Counted from the stretch's first letter, positions 33,618-42,745 are shown. The stretch: DNA of 64,000 bases from Cytophagales bacterium (GCA_013298025.1 JAAFJE010000009.1:148875-212874); one strand, 5' to 3'. Notes: generated by a model from the letters alone, not told the origin. Translations and numbers: made by a program.

Positions 33618-34397
33618 TCAATGTCCAGGCCCTTTGAAAATACCTCTTTCAGACGTTCTGATGAAAGAAACGATTTCATTTCTTTCTGAAGTATCGGGTA
33701 AATCTTTTTCAATTTGAGCCAGTGCATCGGTTGTATTGAAACCTCTAAGAAAAATATAGCGATAGGCCTCTTGGATGAGATTTACTTGTTCGTCGCTGAA
33801 GCCACTTCTTTTCAAACCAATTGAATTGACCCCCACATACGAAAGCGGTTCACGAGCAGCTTTCGTATAAGGCGGTACATCTTTACGGATAAGCGAGCCA
33901 CCCGAAACCATCACGTGTTTTCCGACCTTTACAAATTGATGAATCGCACAAGCACCTCCGAGGCGGGCAAAATCGCCAATTTCTACGTGGCCAGCCACTT
34001 GTACGCTATTGGCAATGATACAATGGTCGCCTACTACGCAATCGTGGGCGATATGCACGTAGGCCATCAAAAGACAATTACTGCCTACCACTGTTTGAAA
34101 TTTTTCTTTCGTACCACGGTTGATAGTGACACATTCACGAATCGTAGTATTATCGCCAACCACCGTGATGGTATCTTCGCCATCAAATTTTAGGTCTTGT
34201 GGAATAGCAGAAATGACCGCACCGGGAAAAATGCGGCAATTTTTCCCGATTCTGGCACCGGGAAAAATGGTCACATTAGAGCCAATCCAGCAGCCTTCAC
34301 CAATTTCTACATTTGCATGAATCACAGCAAACGGGTCAATGGTTACATTGGATGCGATTTTAGCGTCAGGATGTATATATGCTAAAGTTTGTGTCAT
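33618..34397 (-). CDS. lpxA: UDP-N-acetylglucosamine acyltransferase LpxA
   Basis: The first enzyme of lipid A synthesis, transferring a 3-hydroxyacyl chain from ACP to the 3-OH of UDP-GlcNAc in the cytoplasm. The 259-residue protein shows left-handed beta-helix hexapeptide repeats (HPDAKIASNVTIDPFAVIHANVEIGEGC onwards), the catalytic-histidine region YVHIAHDCVVGDHC (about residues 115-128) and a C-terminal helical domain (NSIGLKRSGFSDEQVNLIQEAYR). The size matches family members. It lies downstream of lpxD and lpxC-fabZ on the same strand, though a 193-base gap with a hairpin separates it from lpxC-fabZ. Confidence 0.95.
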   Translation of the reverse strand: MTQTLAYIHPDAKIASNVTIDPFAVIHANVEIGEGCWIGSNVTIFPGARIGKNCRIFPGAVISAIPQDLKFDGEDTITVVGDNTTIRECVTINRGTKEKFQTVVGSNCLLMAYVHIAHDCVVGDHCIIANSVQVAGHVEIGDFARLGGACAIHQFVKVGKHVMVSGGSLIRKDVPPYTKAAREPLSYVGVNSIGLKRSGFSDEQVNLIQEAYRYIFLRGFNTTDALAQIEKDLPDTSERNEIVSFIRTSERGIFKGPGH

Positions 34398-34518
34398 AAT
34401 TATTTCGGATAATTACTTAGCTTTGATTATAATAGTTGATTATAGTGTTTGACAAACAATGGCTTGCACCATTGGATAGGCCGAGTAATTATGCAAAAAA
34501 TGGTATAAAATTATAGTC

Positions 34519-34555
34519 TAAGCCTCTTGTGATTAGATGACGATTGGGAGGCTTA
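34519..34555 (-). other. Hairpin in the gap between lpxC-fabZ and lpxA
   Basis: TAAGCCTC (34519-34526) pairs with GAGGCTTA (34548-34555), loop 21 bases, in the 193-base gap following the lpxC-fabZ stop. On the minus strand a T-poor segment follows, so it is at best a weak terminator; it may regulate lpxA levels relative to lpxC. Confidence 0.4.
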
Positions 34556-34590
34556 TCAATAAGCTTTTGCCTACAGCCTATAGCATATTT

Positions 34591-35985
34591 TTAGCTTTTG
34601 CGTACCAAGCTGGCAGTCATATCGGCTTCGCACACCACTTGTCCGGCTACATACGCAACCCCGTGCATTTTGGCAATACCTCTACGAATCGGTGCCGATA
34701 ACGTGCATTTGAATATAACAGTATCGCCCGGAATAACATTTTTACGGAAACGACAATTTTCGATAGCTACTAAGTAGGGCCAATAGTTTTCGGGGTCGGG
34801 TACTGTACTAAGCACCAAGATACCACCTGTTTGGGCCATTGCTTCTACCTGCATTACGCCTGGCATAACAGGATTGTTGGGGAAGTGTCCCATGAAATAG
34901 TTTTCATTCATGGTTACTTGTTTGATGCCCACTACGCTCATATCGTCGAGATACATGATTTTATCAATCATTTGGAACGGATAGCGGTGTGGCAATAGCT
35001 GATAAATGCGTTCGTGGGTAAAGATAGGTGTTTGTTTGGGGTCGTATTTTGGCACTTGGTTTTTGTCGGCCTCTAGCATCAATTTTTTGATTTTTTTGGC
35101 CAAGGCAATGTTCGCTGCATGACCAGGGCGAGCCGCCAAAATTTGGGCTTTAATCGGGCGACCTACCAATGCCAAGTCGCCAACCATATCTAATAGTTTG
35201 TGACGAGCCATTTCATTTTTATAGTGCAAGCTGATGTTGTTGAGTACTCCAATTTCTTTTGAAACACTCACTTTGGGCTTACCTAGCACCATAGCGATGT
35301 GCTCAAGCTCTTCTTCGGTATAATCTCTGTCGGCAATTACCACGGCATTCGACAAATCGCCACCTTTGATGAGCCCCGCTTTATAAAGAGCTTCTAGCTC
35401 ATGTACAAAGCAAAAAGTACGACATTTGGCAAAATCGTCATTAAATTGACTAATATGCGTAAGATTGGCGTGTTGGCTACTCAAAAACTTAGAGTTGTAA
35501 TCCACCATCACGGTAAGGCGATAGTCGCTGTGTGGCAATGCTGCCAATTCAACCCCTCTTTCTAAATCTTTATAACGGATTTCTTCGGTAATTTCAAAGA
35601 ATTTGCGGTGTGCTTCTTGTTCTTCAAGTCCCGCATCTAAGATAGCTTCTACAAATTTGATAGAACTACCATCCATAATAGGTGGCTCTGGGCCATCTAA
35701 TTGAATCAAAACATTATCAACTTGGCAACCCACCATAGCAGCTAACACGTGTTCTACGGTATTGATTCTAGCACCATTGTGTTCAATGGTTGTTCCTCTC
35801 GAAATATCAACCACATGATCTACATCGGCATCGGCAATAGGCTGATTGGGCAAATCAACTCGCTGAAACTTATAGCCATGATTAGGAGGGGCTGGTAAAA
35901 AAGTCATGTTTGAAACCACCCCTGTATGTAACCCAACGCCCGACAACGTGACCGCTTTTTTGATAGTGTGTTGTTTATTGTTCAT
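34591..35985 (-). CDS. lpxC-fabZ: Bifunctional LpxC deacetylase / FabZ dehydratase fusion
   Basis: One polypeptide combines LpxC, the zinc deacetylase committing to lipid A synthesis, and FabZ, the 3-hydroxyacyl-ACP dehydratase of fatty acid synthesis. This fusion is characteristic of Bacteroidota. Residues about 1-300 are LpxC, with the zinc ligands in TVEHVLAAM and the HKLLDMVGD segment. Residues about 320-460 are FabZ, with LLPHRYPFQMIDKI (active His) and GHFPNNPVMPGVMQVEAMAQ (active Glu). I start at ATG 35983-35985 (MNNKQHTIKKA), 7 bases beyond the lpxD stop; the longer start at 36012 would overlap lpxD. Total is 464 residues. Confidence 0.95.
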   Translation of the reverse strand: MNNKQHTIKKAVTLSGVGLHTGVVSNMTFLPAPPNHGYKFQRVDLPNQPIADADVDHVVDISRGTTIEHNGARINTVEHVLAAMVGCQVDNVLIQLDGPEPPIMDGSSIKFVEAILDAGLEEQEAHRKFFEITEEIRYKDLERGVELAALPHSDYRLTVMVDYNSKFLSSQHANLTHISQFNDDFAKCRTFCFVHELEALYKAGLIKGGDLSNAVVIADRDYTEEELEHIAMVLGKPKVSVSKEIGVLNNISLHYKNEMARHKLLDMVGDLALVGRPIKAQILAARPGHAANIALAKKIKKLMLEADKNQVPKYDPKQTPIFTHERIYQLLPHRYPFQMIDKIMYLDDMSVVGIKQVTMNENYFMGHFPNNPVMPGVMQVEAMAQTGGILVLSTVPDPENYWPYLVAIENCRFRKNVIPGDTVIFKCTLSAPIRRGIAKMHGVAYVAGQVVCEADMTASLVRKS

Positions 35986-35992
35986 GATAAAA

Positions 35993-37018
35993 TTATGGTA
36001 ATTTTTTTTCAACTTCTCTCAATCGTTTTTCTAAAGCTGGAAGCTGACGGAAAACGGCTTGCGACTTGAGGTTATCGGTACTTTCCATAGCCGGATAGCC
36101 ACTTAATTTAAGTCCTTCTTTTTTAATATTTTTAGAAATACCTGATTGTCCTGTTATGATAGTGCGATTGGCTATTTGTAAGTGACCAGCAATACCCGCC
36201 TGTCCGCCAATCATGCAATTATCTCCGATTTTGGTCGAGCCAGAAATACCTGCCAGTGCAGCTATCACGGTATTTTTGCCAATTTCTACATTGTGAGCTA
36301 TTTGCACAAGGTTGTCGATTTTAACTCCTTGTCTAATAATCGTAGAGCCCATCGTGGCACAATCGATGCAAGTGTTTGCCCCGACGCTTACGTGGTCTTC
36401 GAGTACAACATTACCCAATTGTGGAATAGTCTTGTAAGTGCCATCGGCTTGCGGAGCAAAGCCAAAGCCATCGGAGCCAAGCACGGCGTTGGCATGAATG
36501 GTGCAATGGTTGCCAATAACTGTATTGGCGTAAATTCTAGCACCCGAATAAATCACGGTATTGTCGCCAATGCGTACATTGTCGCCGATACTTACGTGTG
36601 GGTATATTTTGACATTCTTGCCAATTTTACAGCCTTGCCCGATGTAGGCAAAAGCCCCCAAATAGAGGTCTTCTTCTACCGACGTATGCGTGCCGATAAA
36701 ATGGGGTTGCTCTAAACCTTTTTTATTGTTAGCTGTGATTTTTTGGTATTCTTGCAGTAAAACAGTAAAAGCGGTGTAGGCATTATCAACTAAAATGAGG
36801 GTAGTAGTAAAAGAATTTTTAGGCTCAAACGACTTGTCAACAATCACGGCAGTTGCCTTGGTTGTATAAAGGTATTGTTCGTACTTGAGATTGGCCAAGA
36901 AGGAAATAGCACCCTCTGTTCCTTCTTCTATTTTTGCTAGTTGGTTTATTTTTAAGGTTTTATCTCCTTTTACTTCACCGTTTAGCAAAAATGCAATTTG
37001 TTCAACTGTAAATTCCAT
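35993..37018 (-). CDS. lpxD: UDP-3-O-acylglucosamine N-acyltransferase LpxD
   Basis: Adds the second 3-hydroxyacyl chain to the amino group of UDP-3-O-acylglucosamine, the third step of lipid A synthesis. The 341-residue protein has the N-terminal uridine-binding domain (MEFTVEQIAFLLNGEV, AISFLANLKYEQYL), a long hexapeptide-repeat beta-helix (about 105-310) with GSDGFGFAPQADG and the catalytic-His region NLVQIAHNVEIGKNT, and a C-terminal helix (FRQLPALEKRLREVEKKL). It lies 92 bases after the HD-domain gene and directly precedes lpxC-fabZ. Confidence 0.96.
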   Translation of the reverse strand: MEFTVEQIAFLLNGEVKGDKTLKINQLAKIEEGTEGAISFLANLKYEQYLYTTKATAVIVDKSFEPKNSFTTTLILVDNAYTAFTVLLQEYQKITANNKKGLEQPHFIGTHTSVEEDLYLGAFAYIGQGCKIGKNVKIYPHVSIGDNVRIGDNTVIYSGARIYANTVIGNHCTIHANAVLGSDGFGFAPQADGTYKTIPQLGNVVLEDHVSVGANTCIDCATMGSTIIRQGVKIDNLVQIAHNVEIGKNTVIAALAGISGSTKIGDNCMIGGQAGIAGHLQIANRTIITGQSGISKNIKKEGLKLSGYPAMESTDNLKSQAVFRQLPALEKRLREVEKKLP

Positions 37019-37110
37019 GTAAGCAGTTATAAGTGGTATGGAGTAAGTGTTTGGTCAGCAGAAAAGTACTCAGACAGCGATGTTTTCCCTACGTGTGCCA
37101 TCACCTACCA

Positions 37111-38349
37111 CTATTTCAAATGCAAATATACATTCTTTGCCCAACATATATAATATTTTTTGACGATGTTGCTAAGGGCTTTAATCGTAGGTAAGTCGGA
37201 GGCTTCGGCTATATCAAGTACGCCACGGTCTTTGGTCAGGATATTAATGTTTTGCTTTTCAGCAAGGTAAGCAGCATTTGTAATAAACCCTTCTACCATG
37301 AAATAAGGCAAATCGTCGGGCGTGAGTCCTTCTTGGCTGAGTAAATCTATTTGAATTTTTTCAAGATGAGTTTGGCTTATTGGCTCGTCTGAAAGCGTAA
37401 TTTTATAAAGTTTTCTTGCTAATAACATTTGGCTGATACTCGACAACAACTTGTCGGGATGCTTTGCCCAAACCTTAATACAGCCCCAAATATCGGTGTC
37501 GTCCATTTCGGTAAAAGCCTGTACTATCGACGGAGAAGCCTTAAACATCGCCAAACTAATATCTTGTTGTAAAAAAACACCCAGCGCTGGCGTTGTAAAT
37601 AGGGTTTCGCCTTGTCGGATAAGTTCTTTGGCTCTTTTAATAATTTGAATGAGCATGGTTTCGGCACAAATACAGGTTTTGTGCAAATACACCTGCCAGT
37701 ACATCAAGCGACGTGCCGTAAGAAAATTTTCGATAGAATAAATGCCTTTTTGTTCCACTACCAATTGGTTGTCAACCACATTGAGCATCTTCAAGATGCG
37801 GTCGGCCCCGATAGAGCCTTCTCTTACGCCTGTAAAGAAACTATCACGGTTGAGGTAATCCATACGGTCAACGTCTAGTTGACTTGAAATGAGTTGGTGA
37901 AAAAAAGGACGCTGATACGTGCCATGAAACATAGCAATGGCTAGATTTAAAGCACCCGAAAACTCGGTGTTGAGTTGGTGCATGAGCCACAACGAAATTT
38001 CTTCGTGCGGTACGTGGTTGAGAATGGTGTGTTCGAGTACGTGTGAAAAAGGACCATGTCCTACATCATGCAACAAAATGGCAATTTGAGCGGCTTCGTA
38101 TTCTTCTTCAGTAATATCCTGTCCTTTACTACGTAATGTCGAAAGGGCTTCTTGCATCAAGTGCATTGCACCGAGGGCGTGATGAAAACGGGTATGTAAT
38201 GCTCCAGGATACACATATTCGGCTGTACCAAGTTGTTTGATGCGGCGAAGCCTTTGGAAATGTGGGTGTTCTATCAGGTCGAAAATCAGTGGACTCGCAA
38301 TGCTGATAAATCCATATACAGGGTCGTTGATTATTTTTCTCTTATTCAT
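37111..38349 (-). CDS. HD-domain phosphohydrolase (dGTPase-like, COG1078 type)
   Basis: A 412-residue HD-superfamily metal-dependent phosphohydrolase. The motifs are H...HD...D: RFHHALGAMHLM (about 53-64), the HD pair in LLHDVGHGPFSH (about 92-103), and an Asp in DVDRMDYLNRDSF (about 180), matching dGTPase/SAMHD1-like enzymes of COG1078. The start PVYGFISI...LIEHPHFQRLRRIKQLG is typical of this group. Relatives hydrolyse dNTPs, but the substrate here is not known. It heads the lpxD-lpxC-lpxA block on the minus strand, an arrangement I recall from other Bacteroidota, perhaps for transcriptional and not functional reasons. Confidence 0.88.
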   Translation of the reverse strand: MNKRKIINDPVYGFISIASPLIFDLIEHPHFQRLRRIKQLGTAEYVYPGALHTRFHHALGAMHLMQEALSTLRSKGQDITEEEYEAAQIAILLHDVGHGPFSHVLEHTILNHVPHEEISLWLMHQLNTEFSGALNLAIAMFHGTYQRPFFHQLISSQLDVDRMDYLNRDSFFTGVREGSIGADRILKMLNVVDNQLVVEQKGIYSIENFLTARRLMYWQVYLHKTCICAETMLIQIIKRAKELIRQGETLFTTPALGVFLQQDISLAMFKASPSIVQAFTEMDDTDIWGCIKVWAKHPDKLLSSISQMLLARKLYKITLSDEPISQTHLEKIQIDLLSQEGLTPDDLPYFMVEGFITNAAYLAEKQNINILTKDRGVLDIAEASDLPTIKALSNIVKKYYICWAKNVYLHLK

Positions 38350-38469
38350 AACAATAAATCTGCTTTCAGGTCTTATTTTTTTAGGTATGCTTACCGACTG
38401 AAAATTACAGATTTATCCTATATCTTACATCTTTTAGCGTCTTAATTTCTAGCAAAATCCATAGAATCG

Positions 38470-38501
38470 TTTGCAAATTACCTTGTATTCTATTAATTTT
38501 G
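38470..38501 (+). promoter_or_regulatory. Promoter of the tRNA gene
   Basis: TTTG (38470-38473), exactly 20 bases, then TAATTTTG (38494-38501): a full consensus match. The tRNA begins 40 bases further on. Confidence 0.72.
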
Positions 38502-38541
38502 CACCTGTTACGAAAACCTCGCAAAGAGGTTGATACGTAAG

Positions 38542-38615
38542 GGACTTGTAGCTCAGCTGGTTAGAGCACCTGACTCATAATCAGGGGGTCCATGGTTCGA
38601 GCCCATGCTGGTCCA
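38542..38615 (+). tRNA. tRNA with anticodon CAT (elongator Met, or Ile2)
   Basis: A complete cloverleaf of 74 bases: acceptor GGACTTG with CTGGTCC (one T-T mismatch and one G-T pair), D-arm GCTC/GAGC, anticodon stem CCTGA/TCAGG with loop CTCATAA (anticodon CAT, 38576-38578), and T-arm CATGG-TTCGAGC-CCATG. The 3' CCA is not encoded (ACCCA follows). CAT can be elongator methionine or, after lysidine modification, the AUA isoleucine tRNA. The absence of initiator features (three G-C pairs in the anticodon stem and an unpaired first position) excludes fMet. The overall sequence resembles elongator Met tRNAs better. Confidence 0.93.
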
Positions 38616-38621
38616 CCCAAC

Positions 38622-38653
38622 AAAAAAGCTTTACCGTTCGGTAAAGCTTTTTT
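38622..38653. terminator. Bidirectional terminator after the tRNA and the Spy-like gene
   Basis: A perfect 15-bp stem, AAAAAAGCTTTACCG (38622-38636) with CGGTAAAGCTTTTTT (38639-38653), lying between the tRNA and the convergent Spy-like gene. Confidence 0.92.
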
Positions 38654-38672
38654 GTTTTACAATCTATTTTCT

Positions 38673-39086
38673 TTATTCGTTATTAAAACGCTCCCTTGCT
38701 CTGTCCATCATACGGTCTTTCATTTTTTCTTGTAAAGCCTTGTATTGCTCGTATTGTTCTGGACTCAAAATACTTTTGATTTGTCCTTCCTGTGCTTGAT
38801 TCAAGGCTTGCATTTCTAATAGAGCCGCTTTTTTATCGCTTGCCGTTCGTAGGGCATCTCTTTTTTGTACTCTCTCCAACATCAGGGGCGTAAGTTGCTT
38901 TTCTTGGTCGGCACTTAGGTTGAGTTGTTTAGAGAGCATTTGGACTTGCAAACTAGCCCTTTCTTCTGGGCTTTTGTTTTGAAAACCTTGACGTGGCCTA
39001 CCACCCTGTGCATAGCTCATGTACTGTAAACCAACGGTGATACACAAAGCAAATAATAGGCTTGTCAGCAAACGATTCTTTTTCAT
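38673..39086 (-). CDS. Spy/CpxP-like periplasmic helical protein
   Basis: A secreted 137-residue protein with a signal peptide (MKKNRLLTSLLFALCITVGLQYMSYAQ region) and a helical mature part with many Lys, Glu and Gln. Two LTxxQ-like segments are visible, LNLSADQEKQLTPLMLERV (about 55-73) and ILSPEQYEQYKALQEKM (about 105-121), the plan seen in Spy/CpxP-type periplasmic chaperone and stress proteins and in related Bacteroidota families. The C-terminus is basic (MDRARERFNNE). Function as a chaperone or envelope-stress sensor is inferred only from this resemblance. No promoter was recognised in front of it. Confidence 0.68.
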   Translation of the reverse strand: MKKNRLLTSLLFALCITVGLQYMSYAQGGRPRQGFQNKSPEERASLQVQMLSKQLNLSADQEKQLTPLMLERVQKRDALRTASDKKAALLEMQALNQAQEGQIKSILSPEQYEQYKALQEKMKDRMMDRARERFNNE

Positions 39087-39387
39087 AGAAGTATTCGGAT
39101 AAATATTGAAATAATCACTTTTTATAAAGTTGAGCTTCTGCCGATGCTTGGAAAATATGTTTTTCTAAAGCTTTATCTCAATCAAATTGAGAAGTGTGCT
39201 TTACTGGTCAAATCTGTGATAAAAGGATTCAACTTTTTACCTTATTTTCAGTACTTTGACAAGGTAAAGCGGCGAAAGGTTTAATCGTTCTTAAAAAATC
39301 AGGACAAATCTGCTGTTATTTTCTAATTTTGAGTAGGCTATTTTGTTGTAGGATATTAAAAAAATCATATTTATTTTACATAAGATA

Positions 39388-39419
39388 TTTTATTTTTAGA
39401 TAAAAAATAAGTACCTTTG
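39388..39419 (+). promoter_or_regulatory. Possible promoter upstream of the zinc-ribbon gene
   Basis: TTTT (39388-39391), 20 bases, TACCTTTG (39412-39419); the -7 element is perfect, the -33 has one mismatch. It would give a leader of about 210 bases. The rest of 39087-39635 is very A+T-rich and shows no gene or repeat that I can support. Confidence 0.45.
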
Positions 39420-39635
39420 ATACACGTAAATGATTTAATTCGTGTAAATACACATATTTTCTCCTTTATAATTCATTTCGTTATCTTCTTGTTATTTTAT
39501 TCAATACAACCGCACACATACATAAGTTAACTATTGCTATTATTCAGTCAAATCATAAGGTAAGATTCATATCAATCATAGTCTTGCATGATTTAAATTT
39601 TTATACTGAGTATTTCATTTTATTTATAGTTATTT

Positions 39636-39911
39636 ATGGAAAATATAACGCTAATCCTATCCATTATTGCGGGCTGTTTCGTTGCTTACTTTGTGTATTG
39701 TAAATTTTTACTTTCTGTAAGCGTTACCGCCAAGAACCATTGTCCAAAGTGTGCTCAAAATTATGGCGTAAGAGTTAAAACTCCTTTTCGCTATAAAATG
39801 GCCAAATATCACGTAGAAGATACGCACAGAACGTATCGTTGCTTGTCGTGCAAAGCGTACTTTTTTGTACCAAGAACTAAAGATGAACATTTAGTAACAC
39901 AAGAACGTTAA
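39636..39911 (+). CDS. Small membrane protein with a zinc ribbon
   Basis: A 91-residue protein with one N-terminal transmembrane helix (residues 5-28, TLILSIIAGCFVAYFVYC) and a cytoplasmic or periplasmic part with two CxxC knuckles, CPKC (36-39) and CLSC (69-72), 29 residues apart, forming a probable four-cysteine zinc ribbon. The intervening segment is basic (RVKTPFRYKMAKYHVEDTHR). I do not recognise a named family. It stands alone in a long A+T-rich gap and has a shared terminator. Confidence 0.75.
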   Translation: MENITLILSIIAGCFVAYFVYCKFLLSVSVTAKNHCPKCAQNYGVRVKTPFRYKMAKYHVEDTHRTYRCLSCKAYFFVPRTKDEHLVTQER

Positions 39912-39929
39912 TAGCAACAAAATCAATAA

Positions 39930-39963
39930 AAAATGCTGGTAGTTCACAGACTACCAGCATTTT
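39930..39963. terminator. Bidirectional terminator
   Basis: A perfect 14-bp stem, AAAATGCTGGTAGT with ACTACCAGCATTTT, with a 6-base loop between convergent genes. Confidence 0.9.
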
Positions 39964-39982
39964 ATATAAGATACGTTATTGT

Positions 39983-41026
39983 TTAAAATTTCGGACATCT
40001 TGTATTTCTATCTCTACCTAAATAATAAATGACACTTACAGAGGTGAGCATATAACCATCAGACAAACGAGAACCATTGCCTCTAAGTGTACCGGGTGTA
40101 CCAAAGTTCTGCATAGTAGTAGAAGCAAAAGGGTCTAGTGCTGTATTGTTGTATGCTGCTTCTTTTGTAACAACATACGCTCTTGCTCCAGCCGTTCTGT
40201 TTAAGCCTGTGTAGGCAGATGTTCTTTCTAGTGCTCTATTACCCATGGCAACGCTCAATGCTCCAATATTGGCTAGGTCTGAGGGTTTGGCATAGTTTCC
40301 TCCAATATCATCAATGTAGTCTGTTGTCGCATAATTTACCGTTCCCTCTACCCCTAGGTCTATGTAATTACTGAGCTTTATTTTAAAACCTAGTCCTCCT
40401 GTAAGGGCTCCAGCCCAAGATTTATAAATCGTGCCATAGCCTGGTAGTCCTTGTCCTTCAGTTCTTAAATCTCTGAGAGATACCCATGTGCTACTACTAA
40501 CAGAGGGGTTGGGTCTGGCTTGGGGAGAATGTAAATATAAGGCAAAACCGCCCACGAGATAAGGCCTAATGATTCTTCGTCTTAAATAATGGTCTGTTTT
40601 GAATAAGTCCATAGTAAGATTGACAGAAAGCTCTTTGAGGTCGTTTCTAAAATGTACATTTCGAGCAAATTGATACTCTCTACCTTTTACACCTAACATA
40701 TTTCCGTCATCACCGGCAATCCTGATATATCTCAGGCCTGCTCGTACACTCCATCTATTGCCAAAGTTATGGGTAAACAAGGCTCCGATATTCCATCTCA
40801 ACTCATTAAGAGTAGAAGGAACAGGTCGGGAATAAGGGGATAAATCACCATAATAACTAGCCGTACCTACGCCAAAGCTGAGGGTATTATAAGCAGGTTG
40901 ATAAAGTTTTTGAGCCTTCGTTGGCAAAATGAATCCCAATATAGCAATCATCAACAACGTCACAAAGCGAGGTTTCGTTAAAGAGTGGGCGAAGTAGAGC
41001 ATATAAAAACTGTTTGAATGAAACAT
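39983..41026 (-). CDS. DUF6089-type outer membrane beta-barrel protein
   Basis: A secreted protein with a signal sequence (LLMIAILGFILPTKAQ) and a mature region of alternating hydrophobic and polar strands, as in outer membrane beta-barrels. Recognisable DUF6089 features are FGVGTASYYGDLSPYS near residue 51, the strand pairs NIGALFTHNFGNRWSVRAGLRY and LVGGFALYLHSP, and a final aromatic strand (VSVIYYLG). Length is 347 from ATG 41026; ATG 41002 (MLYFAHS) gives a more usual signal peptide and is equally likely. TACGTTTG (minus, 41057-41064) is a good -7 element just upstream. Relatives are common in gliding/T9SS Bacteroidota; function unknown. Confidence 0.75.
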   Translation of the reverse strand: MFHSNSFYMLYFAHSLTKPRFVTLLMIAILGFILPTKAQKLYQPAYNTLSFGVGTASYYGDLSPYSRPVPSTLNELRWNIGALFTHNFGNRWSVRAGLRYIRIAGDDGNMLGVKGREYQFARNVHFRNDLKELSVNLTMDLFKTDHYLRRRIIRPYLVGGFALYLHSPQARPNPSVSSSTWVSLRDLRTEGQGLPGYGTIYKSWAGALTGGLGFKIKLSNYIDLGVEGTVNYATTDYIDDIGGNYAKPSDLANIGALSVAMGNRALERTSAYTGLNRTAGARAYVVTKEAAYNNTALDPFASTTMQNFGTPGTLRGNGSRLSDGYMLTSVSVIYYLGRDRNTRCPKF

Positions 41027-41064
41027 AAAATAGTTGGTACGCTATAGCTTTATTTACAAACGTA

Positions 41065-41866
41065 AAGCAAAAATATAAATTATGTGGCGATGTGCAATTA
41101 TTAAGTTAGAATAATTCTCTACGATTTGTCTGATAAAGGCTTAATTAGGCAATAGGCAGTCTATTTTACGCACAAGCCATCTCATGGTTGTTTTTTTTCG
41201 TAAATATCAATGAAATGGATGTAGGCAATAAATGATACAGGCTAAAATCTAACAAAGCTAAATTGACTTTTTTTTATATAACATCTGTATTGCTTATAAT
41301 ATTGAGGAGTGTTTGATATTTAATGATTCAATGAGTTATTATACTGATTGTTGTACTTATTTTATAATTATTGTGGTTTTTTAATCGACAATCGACCGTT
41401 TAATAATTTTATTGTTTGGGAGTGAAATAATGTCGAATTAAATATATAAATTTGATACCATAATCAGAATAAAATATGGTTTACAATTCTATAATGTATA
41501 TTTTATTCGGATTGTTTTTGCTCAAACCGAAAAAAACTGTAATATTACATTTCTCTATATTTTCATTCATACGTATGTTCATAAGAAATGTAATCTTGTT
41601 TAAGTCTTTTTTCTATGGAAAAATAAATATAACTTTACAAAGATTACATCAGTAGAAGCTCAACCGCTTACGAACTACTGATAAGAAAATAAAACTTTCC
41701 AAAAATATAACTTTCGTAAGAAAGCACATATCCTTGCTCTAACGCAACTTATGACAGATTAAGCAAGAGGGTGTCATCTAGTATGCTTTAACCCCTTAAC
41801 AAAACAAGCTTTTACCTGGTATATTGCTATTACCCAAATAAACAAAAATTAACGAATTTTTATTGA
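41065..41866 (+). promoter_or_regulatory. Long A+T-rich leader region of the exopolysaccharide cluster
   Basis: About 800 bases without a gene ahead of the export lipoprotein. It holds TAAATTTG (41447-41454), a -7 match lacking a properly spaced -33; an 11-bp inverted repeat ATTACATTTCT/AGAAATGTAAT (41544-41554, 41584-41594) flanking the palindrome CATACGTATG (41568-41577); a two-part hairpin ATCAGTAG-AAGC/GCTT-CTACTGAT (41648-41682); and a possible pseudoknot at 41721-41789. The last has AAAGCA/TGCTTT enclosing interleaved CTTGCT/AGCAAG and ATGACA/TGTCAT. A regulated transcript leader is plausible, but no known riboswitch was recognised. Confidence 0.4.
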
Positions 41867-42694
41867 ATGAAATTCATGAACACTTCTGTACTCAATTTTA
41901 AGTATTATTCCTTGAGTTTGTTGCTAGGATGTTTCTTGGTGCTATCGCTCAACTCATGTGTACAAACTAAGCAGATTGTCTATTTTCAAGGAGATACAAC
42001 TAGGTATATTTCACTTAAAGTACCAGCCGCAACGCCAAGATATATTCAACCTAGCGATATATTAGGCGTTTTGGTGACAAGCATCAGTACAGGGTCAAAC
42101 GAGCTATTTAATGCACCTCTTATGGGTAATATGAGCGTTAGTAACTACTCCCAAAATCCAGGCCAAGGTCGAAGCCAACCTTTTGGCTATTTAGTGGACT
42201 CTTTGGGTAATATTGTTATGCCACTCATCGGTAAAATTAACGTAAAAGACAAAACTGTTGACCAAGCAGCCTTACTTATCGAAGCAAAACTAAAAGAACA
42301 TCTAAAAGAACCATCGGTAAGTGTACGAATAGCCAACCATAAATTTTCGGTATTGGGCGAGGTTAATCGTCCTTCTGTATATAATATTATTGAAGATAGA
42401 TTGACCCTAACCGAGGCACTGGGTATGGCAGGAGACCTGACGATTTTTGGGAAAAGAGAAAATGTACTTTTGATAAGAGAGGGTAAAAATGGCCTCAGAG
42501 AAATGGTAAGAATTGATTTGACCAAAAGAGATATTCTAACCTCTCCTTACTATTATGTGCAACCTAATGATGTAATTTATGTTGAGCCACTCAAAACAAA
42601 GGCGACAGTAACAGATCAAAGCTACCAATTGGTGCCAATATTTACAGGAATTGTGTCGGCTTTGGGTATTTTAATACTTAATTTACGTAACTAG
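41867..42694 (+). CDS. Polysaccharide export lipoprotein (Wza-like)
   Basis: The outer membrane export component of a Wzy-dependent exopolysaccharide system. A signal peptide ends in a lipobox (LSLNSC, Cys about residue 31), so it is a lipoprotein. The polysaccharide-export domain follows (YIQPSDILGVLVTSI), then PLIGKINVKDKTVDQAALLIEAKL, one SLBB-like domain (FSVLGEVNRPSVYNI) and the YYYVQPNDVIYVEPL end. The last 20 residues form a hydrophobic helix (VPIFTGIVSALGILIL), consistent with the membrane-spanning helix of Wza-type pores. Length is 275 residues. It is the first gene of the cluster, 51 bases ahead of the Wzc-type kinase it should work with. Confidence 0.93.
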   Translation: MKFMNTSVLNFKYYSLSLLLGCFLVLSLNSCVQTKQIVYFQGDTTRYISLKVPAATPRYIQPSDILGVLVTSISTGSNELFNAPLMGNMSVSNYSQNPGQGRSQPFGYLVDSLGNIVMPLIGKINVKDKTVDQAALLIEAKLKEHLKEPSVSVRIANHKFSVLGEVNRPSVYNIIEDRLTLTEALGMAGDLTIFGKRENVLLIREGKNGLREMVRIDLTKRDILTSPYYYVQPNDVIYVEPLKTKATVTDQSYQLVPIFTGIVSALGILILNLRN

Positions 42695-42745
42695 AATACC
42701 TATCTAATCTAACATCATCATTTTGTAAACTCATTAATTTATTGT

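Noticed and set aside
41447..41454. TAAATTTG as the promoter of the exopolysaccharide operon
   Set aside because: The nearest TTTG upstream is 28 bases away, too far for the -33 element; kept only as a note.
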